Origin: JAFDVL01 sp043736395
Lineage (GTDB): Bacteria; Acidobacteriota; Blastocatellia; RBC074
Assembly (NCBI GenBank): GCA_043736395.1
Contig: JAYTCQ010000133.1
Span: 1 to 22,608, forward strand
DNA length: 22,608 nucleotides
Reading direction: 5' to 3'
A program made the position numbers and the translations under genes. Below the pieces are notes generated by a model that was not told the origin of the DNA, searched no databases, and worked only from the letters and a program-made list of their open reading frames with translations. This document shows, piece after piece, positions 14,860 to 22,558 of this stretch (the first letter of the stretch is position 1; each line of letters opens with the position of its first letter).

Positions 14860-16087
14860 GTTCTATCGCTTCCTCACTCCTCACCTCAAGCACCATCCCC
14901 ATTGTCCGAAGTCTTCCCACCAACACTTCGCCCAATCCCGTCGCCGGAGTCAAAATCCCCCCACGCACTGCCCCGCCCGGCAATTCATCCGTATTCACCG
15001 CCAGACTTAACGCCGATTCGCATAGAAACTTCACTGTAGCGCGATTGCCGGGGTCACCTTGATCTTTGATAATGCCGCGTACTTTTCGCCCGTCTTCGGC
15101 GATGCCGATGAGTTCGCAGCGGAACCAGCCTTCGTTCATTGTTTTTTCGGAAGGGCCTTTGCCCGGCTGCGGCAACATGGATTTCAAAATTGGACGCAAC
15201 GGAGAAGCCATCATCAGTTCAAAAATTGAGGTTCCAGCGGAGAGTCCGGCGGCGGGCATCCAGCCGAATGCGCCATTAAATTTTGAATATTCCTGATAGC
15301 TAAAATCTGCGCCGTAATCCTCTTCCCACTGTGCAAATAAAGCGTTGCTGCGACGTACGACTCGCGTATTGATTTGCCCCATAATGAACGGGCCGACCCA
15401 CGCGCCGAGGTCGGAATCATACTGCGGAGAACTTGGGTCTTGATGCTGTTTCGGGTCTTGTTTTGAAGTTTTAGGATTTAGCAAAAAAGGATTCTGCGCC
15501 TGCTTCACGTAGCCGCCTTCGAATTGATTAAATGCGGTCGCGAGCGTTCCGCCATTCACGCCGCCAGCCATTTGAAAATACGCTATTACTTGTTTACAGT
15601 TGACTCCTAAATTGCGCTGGATGTGACGCGCTACGATAAACGCTCCCAAATCTGAAGGGATTGAATCGAAGCCGCAAAACGGAATGATCCGCGTGCCATC
15701 TGCTGCCGCTTGCGCGTGATATTTATCAATCAGATTTTTGACCCAAACGGTTTCTCCGGTGATGTCAACGTAGTGCGTTTTGAAGCGCACACAGGCGTCT
15801 ACAATTTTTGTTCCGTAGAGCGCAAACGGCCCCGCAGTTGTGAGCAGTACACGCGTACGCGAAACGATGGAATCAATCGCGTTTTGGTCTTCGGAATCGG
15901 CGACGAGGATTTCAATATTTTTTACGGATTCGCCGATTTGGGATTTTACGGCTTCGAGTTTGGCGCGGTTGCGTCCGGCAATTGCCCAGCGGATATTTCC
16001 GGCGTGCGCCGCGAAATATTCTACGGTTTGCTTGCCGGTGAAGCCGCTGGCTCCATACAGGACAACATCGAAATCACGTTGGGACAT
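14849..16087 (-). CDS. Saccharopine dehydrogenase-like / trans-acting enoyl reductase family protein
   Basis: The 412-residue protein starts with a Rossmann NAD(P)-binding fold: FDVVLYGASGFTGKQTVEYF, glycine motif GASGFTG at 12-18. AGRNRAKLEAV (37-47) provides the adenosine-phosphate site. The central part contains THYVDITGETVWV and IPFCGFDSIPSDLGAF, characteristic of the mycobacterial trans-acting enoyl reductase/SCCPDH group rather than of lysine-pathway saccharopine dehydrogenase. The likely role is reduction of a lipid-linked double bond or an unknown substrate. The start has GGAG eight bases upstream of the ATG. It converges with, and overlaps by 11 bases, the secreted protein gene. A strong palindrome at 16132-16218 lies just upstream. 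Confidence 0.85.
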   Translation of the reverse strand: MSQRDFDVVLYGASGFTGKQTVEYFAAHAGNIRWAIAGRNRAKLEAVKSQIGESVKNIEILVADSEDQNAIDSIVSRTRVLLTTAGPFALYGTKIVDACVRFKTHYVDITGETVWVKNLIDKYHAQAAADGTRIIPFCGFDSIPSDLGAFIVARHIQRNLGVNCKQVIAYFQMAGGVNGGTLATAFNQFEGGYVKQAQNPFLLNPKTSKQDPKQHQDPSSPQYDSDLGAWVGPFIMGQINTRVVRRSNALFAQWEEDYGADFSYQEYSKFNGAFGWMPAAGLSAGTSIFELMMASPLRPILKSMLPQPGKGPSEKTMNEGWFRCELIGIAEDGRKVRGIIKDQGDPGNRATVKFLCESALSLAVNTDELPGGAVRGGILTPATGLGEVLVGRLRTMGMVLEVRSEEAIEPTK

Positions 16088-16131
16088 AAGTGATTCTCCA
16101 GGAATGAAAAGATTGTGGGTGAGGATATTCT

Positions 16132-16218
16132 GACGGGATTGACAAGATGAACAGGATTAAGAAATACCCTGTATTTATTGGGCTTTTTCTTAATCCTGTT
16201 CATCTTGTCAATCCTGTC
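16132..16218. repeat. Palindromic GACAGGATT-type repeat, copy 2 (33-bp stem)
   Basis: 16132-16164 pairs with 16186-16218 over 33 bp with a single G.T pair and a 21-base loop. It occupies most of the space between the M16 subunit stop (16228) and the reductase start (16087). The arm reads GACGGGATTGACAAGATGAA at its outer end. Confidence 0.85.
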
Positions 16219-16227
16219 TAACGCTCT

Positions 16228-17598
16228 TTATTTCGATAAGAATAAATTTTGATCAAAATCTTTCGCGCGTCCGGCGACTGCGAAATGGAAATTACGCAGG
16301 TATTTATTTGCAACACGGTTCAGGTCTTCGGGATTCACTTTGGCGACTTCCTCGAGCCACGTCAGAGACTTGCGCCAGTTCCCTGCGATCAATTCGTATT
16401 CGCCCAGCCGCGCCGCCTGTGAATCGTTCGTCTCTAAATTTCGATAATACGTCGTCAAAAATCCGCTAATGAATTCGGGCAGGACTTCGGCGCGTAGAAG
16501 ATTTTTTTGGACGACATCAATTTGGTCAAACATCACCTTAATTGCTTCGTTCGGTTTTGGCGTACTGACAGAGATAAATCCAGTATTCGAAGACTGCGTC
16601 AACAGATCAATATTTGGCGCATACGACAAATTACGGCGGACGCGGACTTCGTAATAAAATTGCTGATTGAGGATGCTTTGCGCCACCATCATGGCCGGAT
16701 AATCGGGGCTTCCAATGGATGGAGCCGCGAACGTCGCGCGAATATAATTGGTTGGAACTCCGCGATCAATCAATTGAAATTTCGGCTGATCAGTTCCCGT
16801 AAAAGCTGGCGCAGGTTCCGGTTTATAATCGCCTTTTGGCAACTTTCCAAAGCTCTCTTCGATGCGGCGTTTCACCTCTTCTTCGGGAATATTTCCGACG
16901 ATAATCACCAGCATCCGCGAAGTCATTAACTGCGTCGCGTGGTACGCTTTCAAATCTGCGGCGGTCAATTTACCTACGGTTTCCAGCGTACCAAAAGGAC
17001 GATTTTTGTAGGGATGCGAAGCGTACAGCATTTGGTCGCTGACCGATGAAACATAATTTTCAGGGTCATCGCCTTCCTGCTTCAAGCCATTCAAAATCTT
17101 GGCTTTTTCGAGCGTGACTTCGCTTTCATTAAAGATTGGATTCAACGCGATGTCGCTTAAAAGTTTCCACGTCCGATCAAAATGCTGACGAACACAAAGA
17201 CTCGCGATCACGCTGAAATCAAAGCTCGCTCCGGTAGACAAAACAGTTCCCAGACGATCTTTTTCACGGTTGATCTGGCTCTTGGTGTAATTTTTTGTGC
17301 CGAGTTGCGCGACTTCCCACATCAAGGTTTCGATCCCGGCATTTTTCTCATTTAAATTCCGCGAACCACCACGAAAATAAACGCGAGCGGCAACGACATC
17401 GTTAGCAGTGACGCGGCGATGAATGACCTTTAATCCATTCGCTGTGGTGAAATCATAAGTCTTGTCTACAGGTGCCGTGAGTGGAGCAGGCGCAGCGGTT
17501 TGTGCGAAACTCGTAAAAGCAATAAAAAGACAATAGACAATAGACCACAGATTAAGCGGATTTTGCAGGTTTTTGCGGATTTTGAAATTTTGGTTCAT
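16228..17598 (-). CDS. M16B peptidase-like subunit without HxxEH (non-catalytic partner)
   Basis: The 456-residue protein has the two-domain M16 fold, but the zinc motif is lost. Where HxxEH is expected (AGIETLMWEVAQLG, 88-100) the residues are T91, W94 and E95. It keeps the R-x6-Y pair (R319 and Y326 in YYEVRVRRNLSY) that, in heterodimeric M16B enzymes, the non-catalytic subunit supplies to the active site. The next gene upstream (17820-19178) has the complementary pattern, so the two probably form a periplasmic heterodimer. The signal peptide (about 18-32, ending SFAQ) fits export. The first 24 residues are encoded by sequence that looks like a dispersed repeat, and no Shine-Dalgarno precedes the ATG. 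The start is therefore less certain than the rest. Confidence 0.9.
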   Translation of the reverse strand: MNQNFKIRKNLQNPLNLWSIVYCLFIAFTSFAQTAAPAPLTAPVDKTYDFTTANGLKVIHRRVTANDVVAARVYFRGGSRNLNEKNAGIETLMWEVAQLGTKNYTKSQINREKDRLGTVLSTGASFDFSVIASLCVRQHFDRTWKLLSDIALNPIFNESEVTLEKAKILNGLKQEGDDPENYVSSVSDQMLYASHPYKNRPFGTLETVGKLTAADLKAYHATQLMTSRMLVIIVGNIPEEEVKRRIEESFGKLPKGDYKPEPAPAFTGTDQPKFQLIDRGVPTNYIRATFAAPSIGSPDYPAMMVAQSILNQQFYYEVRVRRNLSYAPNIDLLTQSSNTGFISVSTPKPNEAIKVMFDQIDVVQKNLLRAEVLPEFISGFLTTYYRNLETNDSQAARLGEYELIAGNWRKSLTWLEEVAKVNPEDLNRVANKYLRNFHFAVAGRAKDFDQNLFLSK

Positions 17599-17648
17599 TT
17601 GAGTTTAATAAATTCTGAAAAATTATTTGAAATATAAAGATTGAAGAT

Positions 17649-17808
17649 TTTTTATCCACGAAGGAACACGAAGGGGCACGAAGAAAAAATAAGACAGGAT
17701 TCACAAGATGAACAGGATTACTAAAATGATTAGCAATCTTTGTATCTTGTTAATCTTGTCAATCCTGTCAAAAAACTTCGTGCTTCTTCGTGCCCTTCGT
17801 GGATAAAA
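17649..17808. repeat. Nested palindrome: CACGAAGG-type outer arms, GACAGGATT-type inner arms
   Basis: Outer arms 17649-17683 and 17776-17808 are built from CACGAAGG units (ATCCACGAAGG and CCTTCGTGGAT at the edges). Inner arms 17693-17724 and 17730-17769 belong to the same family as 4627-4711 and 16132-16218, with an eight-base insertion in the right arm. It fills the 220-base gap between the two M16 subunit genes. Confidence 0.8.
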
Positions 17809-17819
17809 TTTCTTTCGTC

Positions 17820-19178
17820 CTACTTCGCCAATAAATCTGCTTCGGTTAACGAAATGCGTTTCTTTTCTTCTTCAGAAAGCATCACGCCGACAATTCGCTT
17901 TTGTCCTTTGATATACTTTCGGACATAACGCTGAATATCAAGCTTCGTCACTTTACGGCAATTTTCGAGGTAGTTCGCAAAGTAATCCAGTCCTGAACTC
18001 GCCCACCAAAAACTCAGCGTATGCGCGTATTCCGAAGGCTTTTCGCGTCCAAAGGTTTCATTGGCTTCGAGCAATGTTTTCGCGCTTTCAAGCTGTTCAT
18101 CGGTTAAATAATCCAACATGTCCAGTTTAGATAATTCTGCCTGTACAGCTTTGATCGCAGGCTTTAATTTATCCGGTGAACTTTGTCCGATGAACTGAAT
18201 TGGTCCCACATTTCGCTGGGTTAAATATCCAAGCGAAACGCCGTTCATCAATCCGGTATCCACTAAATTTTTATAGAATTTTGAATCCTGTTGGCGGAGC
18301 GCAAATGAGAGGACATCTGCCGCGTACGTTGCCGCCGCATCGGTGTCCGTCGAAGGGCCGTGATACGAAATAATCAGCGAAGCCGATTGCACCGGCTGCG
18401 TGACAATGATGCCTTCGTCCTTTTGAATCGGCGGATGCGTCACGAGCGGATTTTTGATGAAAGGATTTTCCTGCGCAGGCCAATCGCCGTAAAGCTCTTC
18501 CGCCATCTTGAAAATTTCAGCGGTATTCACATCTCCCGTTAAAATTAAAGCCGTATTATTCGGAACATAATATTTCTTCTGAATCGTCCGCATTTTTTCC
18601 GGCGTACAGGTAGAAATGACTTCACGCGCTCCCAGCGGATTTTTGCGAGAAGGATATTTCCACCACATTTTTTCATCAATCGCGTGATTCAAATAGTAAA
18701 AAGGATTCGCTTCATTTCGCGAAAATTCATCCAGGACAATTTGAATTTCCTGATCCAGTTCCTGCTTATCAAACAGCGGATAGCGCAACGCGTCGCGCAT
18801 GATAATCATCCCCGGGCGCAGGCTGGTTTTCACGGCTGTGGCGTAATAATTCACGACTTCTTCACGCGTCGTAGCATTACGAAAAAGGGCTAATTCTCCA
18901 GCTCCCTCAAAATATCCTTCGCTCTTCGATTTCTCATTGGACTTGAAGAACATGTGCTCAAAAAGGTGCGAGAGCCCGTTGTATTCCGGCGGTTCTGTAT
19001 ACGATCCGTTTTTGACGGCGAGTTCAATCGTCACCAGCGGTACAGCATGATTCTCAATAACGATAACCTGCAATCCGTTTTTAAGTGTTTTTTGTTGCCA
19101 TTGCGGTTTGGCAAACGCGGGAACTGTGACGAGAAAAATTATGACGATAAGTGAAAGTTGCTGAAGTCTGATAAGCAC
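17820..19178 (-). CDS. M16B zinc metallopeptidase, catalytic subunit
   Basis: This is an insulinase-family peptidase with an intact zinc site. Numbered from the chosen start (452 residues), HLFEH is H71-E74-H75 and the distal Glu is E151 in VLDEFSR, 76 residues after H75 as the family requires. It lacks the R-x6-Y pair in the second domain (YKNLVDTGLMNGVSLGYL), which the partner gene supplies. The start is a GTG at 19178, preceded by AGAGGG six bases upstream. It yields a textbook signal peptide (IRLQQLSLIVIIFLVTVPAFA). Upstream ATG (19241) and TTG (19256) starts have no ribosome site and would bury that signal. It is probably transcribed with the partner subunit, despite the 220-base repeat between them. 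Confidence 0.92.
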   Translation of the reverse strand: MLIRLQQLSLIVIIFLVTVPAFAKPQWQQKTLKNGLQVIVIENHAVPLVTIELAVKNGSYTEPPEYNGLSHLFEHMFFKSNEKSKSEGYFEGAGELALFRNATTREEVVNYYATAVKTSLRPGMIIMRDALRYPLFDKQELDQEIQIVLDEFSRNEANPFYYLNHAIDEKMWWKYPSRKNPLGAREVISTCTPEKMRTIQKKYYVPNNTALILTGDVNTAEIFKMAEELYGDWPAQENPFIKNPLVTHPPIQKDEGIIVTQPVQSASLIISYHGPSTDTDAAATYAADVLSFALRQQDSKFYKNLVDTGLMNGVSLGYLTQRNVGPIQFIGQSSPDKLKPAIKAVQAELSKLDMLDYLTDEQLESAKTLLEANETFGREKPSEYAHTLSFWWASSGLDYFANYLENCRKVTKLDIQRYVRKYIKGQKRIVGVMLSEEEKKRISLTEADLLAK

Positions 19179-19319
19179 TGTTTTCCCTCTTTGTTTAGCA
19201 CAAGGCATCAAGCCTAAGACCGAAAAATAAAATCGTTTCATTATAACGATTCGCAAATCGCATTCAAGGCGCTTCTTTGGATGCGCCGATTATTTATTTA
19301 ATTGCCTGGGGAAATGAAA

Positions 19320-19426
19320 TTTTTAACGCAAAGTGACAAAGAAAACTTGAATTAACGAATCCCCCAATTTCCCTTTCTCCCTCCGTCCCCTTGTCTCCAT
19401 GACCCTTTGTCCCTTTGCGTTAAAAA
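19320..19426. repeat. Palindromic TTAACGCAAAG repeat
   Basis: 19320-19341 pairs with 19405-19426 at 21 of 22 positions (one T/G difference). The interior is a pyrimidine-rich run of CCCTTTC/CCTTGTCTCC type. It lies upstream of the M16 gene and overlaps the end of the start-less frame at 19420-19650. Confidence 0.75.
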
Positions 19427-19650
19427 AATATCAGCACTGTTTCTTTTTGATACACTATTTCCGAAAAGCCCCTACCATTTAAGTCACATTGCAACACATT
19501 TGCCAAATCCTCACGTTCTTCAACATAAAAACTGCCTAAAGAATGTCTCCAAATTTCTTCAATTTTAAAGTGAATAATCCTAACCTTATTTATTGCAACA
19601 ATTGATAAATCTTCGCAAACTTCCCAGACGGGCTTGCCAACACTGGTACA
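19420..19650 (-). pseudogene. Start-less open frame, possible gene remnant
   Basis: A 76-codon frame on the minus strand between stops has protein-like composition (for example VRIIHFKIEEIWRHSLGSFY and EEREDLANVLQCDLNGRG) but no usable start codon before its middle. Its stop falls in the palindromic repeat at 19320-19426, and its other end runs into the radical SAM promoter. It may be the remnant of a decayed gene. It could also be chance, since the DNA is AT-rich. I recognise no family. Confidence 0.25.
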
Positions 19651-19664
19651 CTATTTGCTATAAT
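19634..19664 (+). promoter_or_regulatory. Probable promoter of the radical SAM unit
   Basis: A perfect -10 TATAAT (19659-19664) is preceded by TTTGC, giving an extended -10 (TGC before TATAAT). A -35-like TTGCCA lies at 19634-19639 with 19-base spacing, longer than optimal but tolerable with an extended -10. Transcription would start near 19671 and leave a leader of about 197 bases before the enzyme ATG. Confidence 0.6.
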
Positions 19665-19736
19665 ACTTGTTTATAGGTCGTTCGCCACAGCTAAGCGGTT
19701 GTAAGCTGATGAAAAGTTAACATTTTAAAATTTAGC

Positions 19737-19772
19737 CCCAGCAGTGAATGTCTTTATGACACACACGCTGGG
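19737..19772 (+). promoter_or_regulatory. Leader hairpin holding the small ORF start codon
   Basis: The stem runs CCCAGC (19737-19742), bulged A, GTG, internal AA, TGTC (19749-19752), loop TTTAT, GACA (19758-19761), CA, CAC, GCTGGG (19767-19772): 13 base pairs. The ATG of the 36-codon ORF (19756-19758) lies in the loop and the alternative GTG (19744) in the stem. Its position in the leader suggests translational control, but this is inference. Confidence 0.5.
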
Positions 19773-19866
19773 AATAGGTAAGAATACAATTTACGAGATG
19801 TTTGATCAGGTGCTTGATATTAACGAACAGAAAACATCCGAAGTCACTAAACCAATGAGGAATTAG
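19756..19866 (+). CDS. 36-residue small ORF directly before the radical SAM gene
   Basis: The frame MTHTLGIGKN...TKPMRN has 36 codons and stops at 19864-19866, one base before the radical SAM ATG at 19868. The GAGG ribosome site of the enzyme lies inside its last codons, which favours translational coupling. Codon use is mixed and not repeat-like. The peptide is hydrophilic with an amphipathic middle (TIYEMFDQVLDINEQ), has no signal peptide and no Cys. An in-frame GTG at 19744 would add four residues. No Shine-Dalgarno precedes either start, and the start lies in a hairpin loop. It could be a leader peptide, a small partner or substrate peptide of the enzyme, or a chance frame. I do not recognise it. 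Confidence 0.45.
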   Translation: MTHTLGIGKNTIYEMFDQVLDINEQKTSEVTKPMRN

Positions 19867-19867
19867 A

Positions 19868-21904
19868 ATGGCACATAAACCCATTAAGTACGTCGAAAAG
19901 GGATTGTCCAAATTCGCCAATTTCGCTTTCAATGCGATTCAGTCAGTTAATCAATATAAACCAGGCCCGTCTTTTATTCCGAAATGGTCGGACAAGCCCA
20001 CGTTGAAATCATGGCAAAAATCCAAGCCGACGCTCGGATGGCCGCGCACAACTGATTCGCTTTGCCCTGCCTGCGTCAAAGAAGCTCGCTCACGCATCAT
20101 TGATAATGGCGAAGATCCTTTCAAAGTTATCGAAGATCGTCCCGGCGAAATCAAAGCCCAGATCATCGAACGTAACAACGAAATCTGGATGGTCAAAGAT
20201 TGCCCAATCCACGGTCATTATGAAGACATGATGGCGATGGACGCCAAATTCCTTGAGCACATCGAAGCGATGTATCCAGGCCGCGACATTGACGCGCACA
20301 ACGACAAAGATTTGCATAAACATGGCTCTTCGACCATCAAACACGGACGCGGTTCAGTTCTCACAGTAGACCTGACCAACCGTTGCAATATGATGTGCGA
20401 CCCCTGCTTTATGGATGCGAACCAGGTCGGATTCGTCCACGAATTAAGCTGGGAAGATATTAAAGAAATTATGGACAATGCGGTTTCGATCAAGCCGCGC
20501 CGTCAAATGTCCATCCAGTTTTCCGGTGGCGAACCAACGCTTTCACCGTACTTCTTTGATGCGATCAAATATTCGCGCAAAGTCGGATACAACTCCGTGC
20601 AAGCCGCAACCAACGGTATCGAATTCGCCAAGTCGAAAGAGTTCTGCCGCAAAGCCGCTGAAGCCGGATTGCGCTATGTTTACCTGCAATTCGATGGCAT
20701 CGGCAACGCCGCCAACGGTCATCGCCAAGTCGGAAATCTTTTCGATGTCAAATTGAAGGCGATTGATAACCTGCACGAAGCAGGCGTTGAAATCGTCCTC
20801 GTGACAACGCTGATTAACGACGTGAATAACGAAGAAGTTGGCCCGGTCATTCGTTTTGCTTTGGATAATCCGAAGAAAATTTCTTTCATTTCGTTCCAGC
20901 CGGTTTCATTCACCGGACGCGATGAAGACATCACCGAAGAACGCCGCCTGCGTCAACGCTACACACTGTCGCACATGGCGCACGACGTGCAAAAACATCT
21001 GGGTGTCACTGATCCTCATCGTGATTGGTTCCCGATTTCAGTGATGAGTACGTTTGCGGATTTCGCGGATTTGATTCACGGGCCACAAGCCGAGTGGGGA
21101 CAAATGAGCTGCGGTTGCCATCCGAATTGCGGAGTCGGAACTGCGTTGATGATCAATAAAGAAACCAAAGAGATGGCTCCGGTTCCTGGCTTTATCAACA
21201 TTCCGCAATTGCTGAAGGACATCACGAAAATCACCGATGCCGGTCGCGGCAAGTTGATGTCGAACATGATGATCGCTTTAGCATTGCTGAAAAATTACAA
21301 TTCCTTTGGCGCTCCGGCTTCGTTTAATCTGATAGATTTAATGAAGAAATTCGATAAGACGTTCGGATTAAGCGGCAAGAAATACGGCAGCGTTTCAGCG
21401 GAGCGAACCCTCGAGGATATTCAATTGCGTCGTCAAGACCAATGGAACTTCCTGTTCGTCGCCGGAATGTGGTTCCAGGATTTGTTCAACTACGATTTCC
21501 GCCGCACCGAAATGTGCATTATTCCGTACGGTACACAGGAAGGCGAAATTTCATTCTGTGCTTATAATACGGGCATCGGATGGCGCAACATCATTGAAAA
21601 TATGCACCAGAATGCGACCGTCGCAAAATGGTACAAAGACAATGGACGCCACGAGATTTTCGCCAATAATCACAGCGTTAATCTAGATGATCAAGATCAC
21701 GGCTTAAAGATCAACGCCGAAGACGCTGCTCGTGGACGCGAAAAAGGTACGCTCCCGCAGAACGCCAAAGAAGAGCAACAGTTGATGCGCAAAATGTATA
21801 TGCAATCAATTCTGAAAACAGATGCTCCGAAACTGGTTCAGCTCGGCGGTGTCAAAGACAAGAAAGATGAAGGCACCGGCGCGCTGGCTATCAGCGGCGA
21901 CTAA
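19868..21904 (+). CDS. Radical SAM protein resembling the MJ0619/Tes (tetraether synthase) group
   Basis: The 678-residue enzyme carries the radical SAM cluster motif CNMMCDPC (C173, C177, C180), SGGEPT (219-224) and a TIM-barrel core to about residue 400. An N-terminal metal-binding module precedes it: LCPAC (C66, C69) and DCPIHGH (C112), the layout I remember from MJ0619/Tes-type proteins, where DLTNRCN also occurs. Further cysteines SCGCHPNCG (C415, C417, C421) and two late ones (C550 in TEMCIIPYG, C564 in ISFCAYN) could bind auxiliary Fe-S clusters. Tes joins lipid tails into membrane-spanning lipids. Acidobacteriota make iso-diabolic acid and branched tetraethers, so a lipid-coupling role is a reasonable but unproven inference. 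The start has GAGG seven to eight bases upstream. A terminator follows. Confidence 0.8.
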   Translation: MAHKPIKYVEKGLSKFANFAFNAIQSVNQYKPGPSFIPKWSDKPTLKSWQKSKPTLGWPRTTDSLCPACVKEARSRIIDNGEDPFKVIEDRPGEIKAQIIERNNEIWMVKDCPIHGHYEDMMAMDAKFLEHIEAMYPGRDIDAHNDKDLHKHGSSTIKHGRGSVLTVDLTNRCNMMCDPCFMDANQVGFVHELSWEDIKEIMDNAVSIKPRRQMSIQFSGGEPTLSPYFFDAIKYSRKVGYNSVQAATNGIEFAKSKEFCRKAAEAGLRYVYLQFDGIGNAANGHRQVGNLFDVKLKAIDNLHEAGVEIVLVTTLINDVNNEEVGPVIRFALDNPKKISFISFQPVSFTGRDEDITEERRLRQRYTLSHMAHDVQKHLGVTDPHRDWFPISVMSTFADFADLIHGPQAEWGQMSCGCHPNCGVGTALMINKETKEMAPVPGFINIPQLLKDITKITDAGRGKLMSNMMIALALLKNYNSFGAPASFNLIDLMKKFDKTFGLSGKKYGSVSAERTLEDIQLRRQDQWNFLFVAGMWFQDLFNYDFRRTEMCIIPYGTQEGEISFCAYNTGIGWRNIIENMHQNATVAKWYKDNGRHEIFANNHSVNLDDQDHGLKINAEDAARGREKGTLPQNAKEEQQLMRKMYMQSILKTDAPKLVQLGGVKDKKDEGTGALAISGD

Positions 21905-21929
21905 TTTTCTAACATATCAATTTTTTCAC

Positions 21930-21973
21930 GGCTGTCGATTTCTAAAAATCGGCAGCCATTTTTATTTTTTCCT
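21930..21973 (+). terminator. Rho-independent terminator after the radical SAM gene
   Basis: A 12-bp stem (21930-21941 with 21946-21957, one T.G pair) closes loop CTAA and is followed by ATTTTTATTTTTT. It ends the radical SAM unit 26 bases after its stop. Confidence 0.88.
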
Positions 21974-22020
21974 TCTATCCAGAACGACCAACATCAACAC
22001 AGACGCGCAAAGTTTTAGAG

Positions 22021-22449
22021 ATGGACGCGAATTTCGGCTTCGCGCATTGGCATGCCGGAAAAGTCTATTTGCAAACCGGCCAATTCGCCGAAGCCCTCAA
22101 ATCCCTGCGCCAAGCTCTGAATTTAGTAGGCGGCACACCACCATTTATTTCGTTCCTCGGCTACGCGCTCGCCCGCGCCGGAAAGCCCCGCGAAGCCCGC
22201 CAAATGCTCGCGCAGTTGTTGCGCCTGACGCAAAAACAATATGTGTCATCCTATTTCATCGCCCTGATTTATCTCGGCTTGGGAGAGGTAGATCAAACCT
22301 TCGCGTGGCTGGAACAAGCGTATGAAGAGCGATCAGGATTTTTAGCATTTATCGGTGTAGAGCCAATGCTGGATGATCTGCGAGAAGATGCGCGATTCAC
22401 AGATTTGCAGCGGCGATGTGTCGCAATAAATCAGTACCGCGACCGATAG
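22021..22449 (+). CDS. TPR protein fragment, probably 5'-truncated
   Basis: The 142-residue frame consists of about three TPR-like helix pairs: FGFAHWHAGKVYLQTGQFAE, PFISFLGYALARAGKPREAR and SSYFIALIYLGLGEVDQTFA. It ends in the conserved tail AYEERSGFLAFIGVEPMLDDLR...FTDLQRR, which from memory closes long TPR proteins (often with kinase, winged-helix or TolB domains) in Acidobacteriota. The frame stays open upstream of the ATG (KVLE before MDANF continues a TPR helix), and no ribosome site precedes the ATG. It therefore looks like the 3' remnant of a larger gene, cut near the terminator at 21973. The last residues (NQYRDR) and the stop are encoded by the repeat at 22429-22516. Expression is doubtful. 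Confidence 0.6.
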   Translation: MDANFGFAHWHAGKVYLQTGQFAEALKSLRQALNLVGGTPPFISFLGYALARAGKPREARQMLAQLLRLTQKQYVSSYFIALIYLGLGEVDQTFAWLEQAYEERSGFLAFIGVEPMLDDLREDARFTDLQRRCVAINQYRDR

Positions 22450-22516
22450 GGAGCGCAGTCCCGGCGACAGTTACATTAATGAAATAAGACGCTCCCTACC
22501 GGTTGCGGTACTGATT
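22429..22516. repeat. Palindromic AATCAGTACCGC repeat
   Basis: The 27-base arms at 22429-22455 and 22490-22516 are complementary at 25 positions. The left arm begins AATCAGTACCGC and the right ends GCGGTACTGATT. The left arm is inside the TPR frame and provides its stop codon (22447-22449). Confidence 0.8.
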
Positions 22517-22558
22517 CGACCATCCAGGTTAAAAATACCCCGTGGCAACAGGCGTCAA

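Noticed and set aside
19268..19287. Hairpin GGCGC...GCGCC with T-rich tail as a terminator
   Set aside because: It has only a five-bp stem with a ten-base loop, and no plus-strand gene ends there.
19320..19426. CRISPR or tandem repeat array
   Set aside because: There is only one inverted pair of arms, with no regularly spaced direct repeats and no cas genes.
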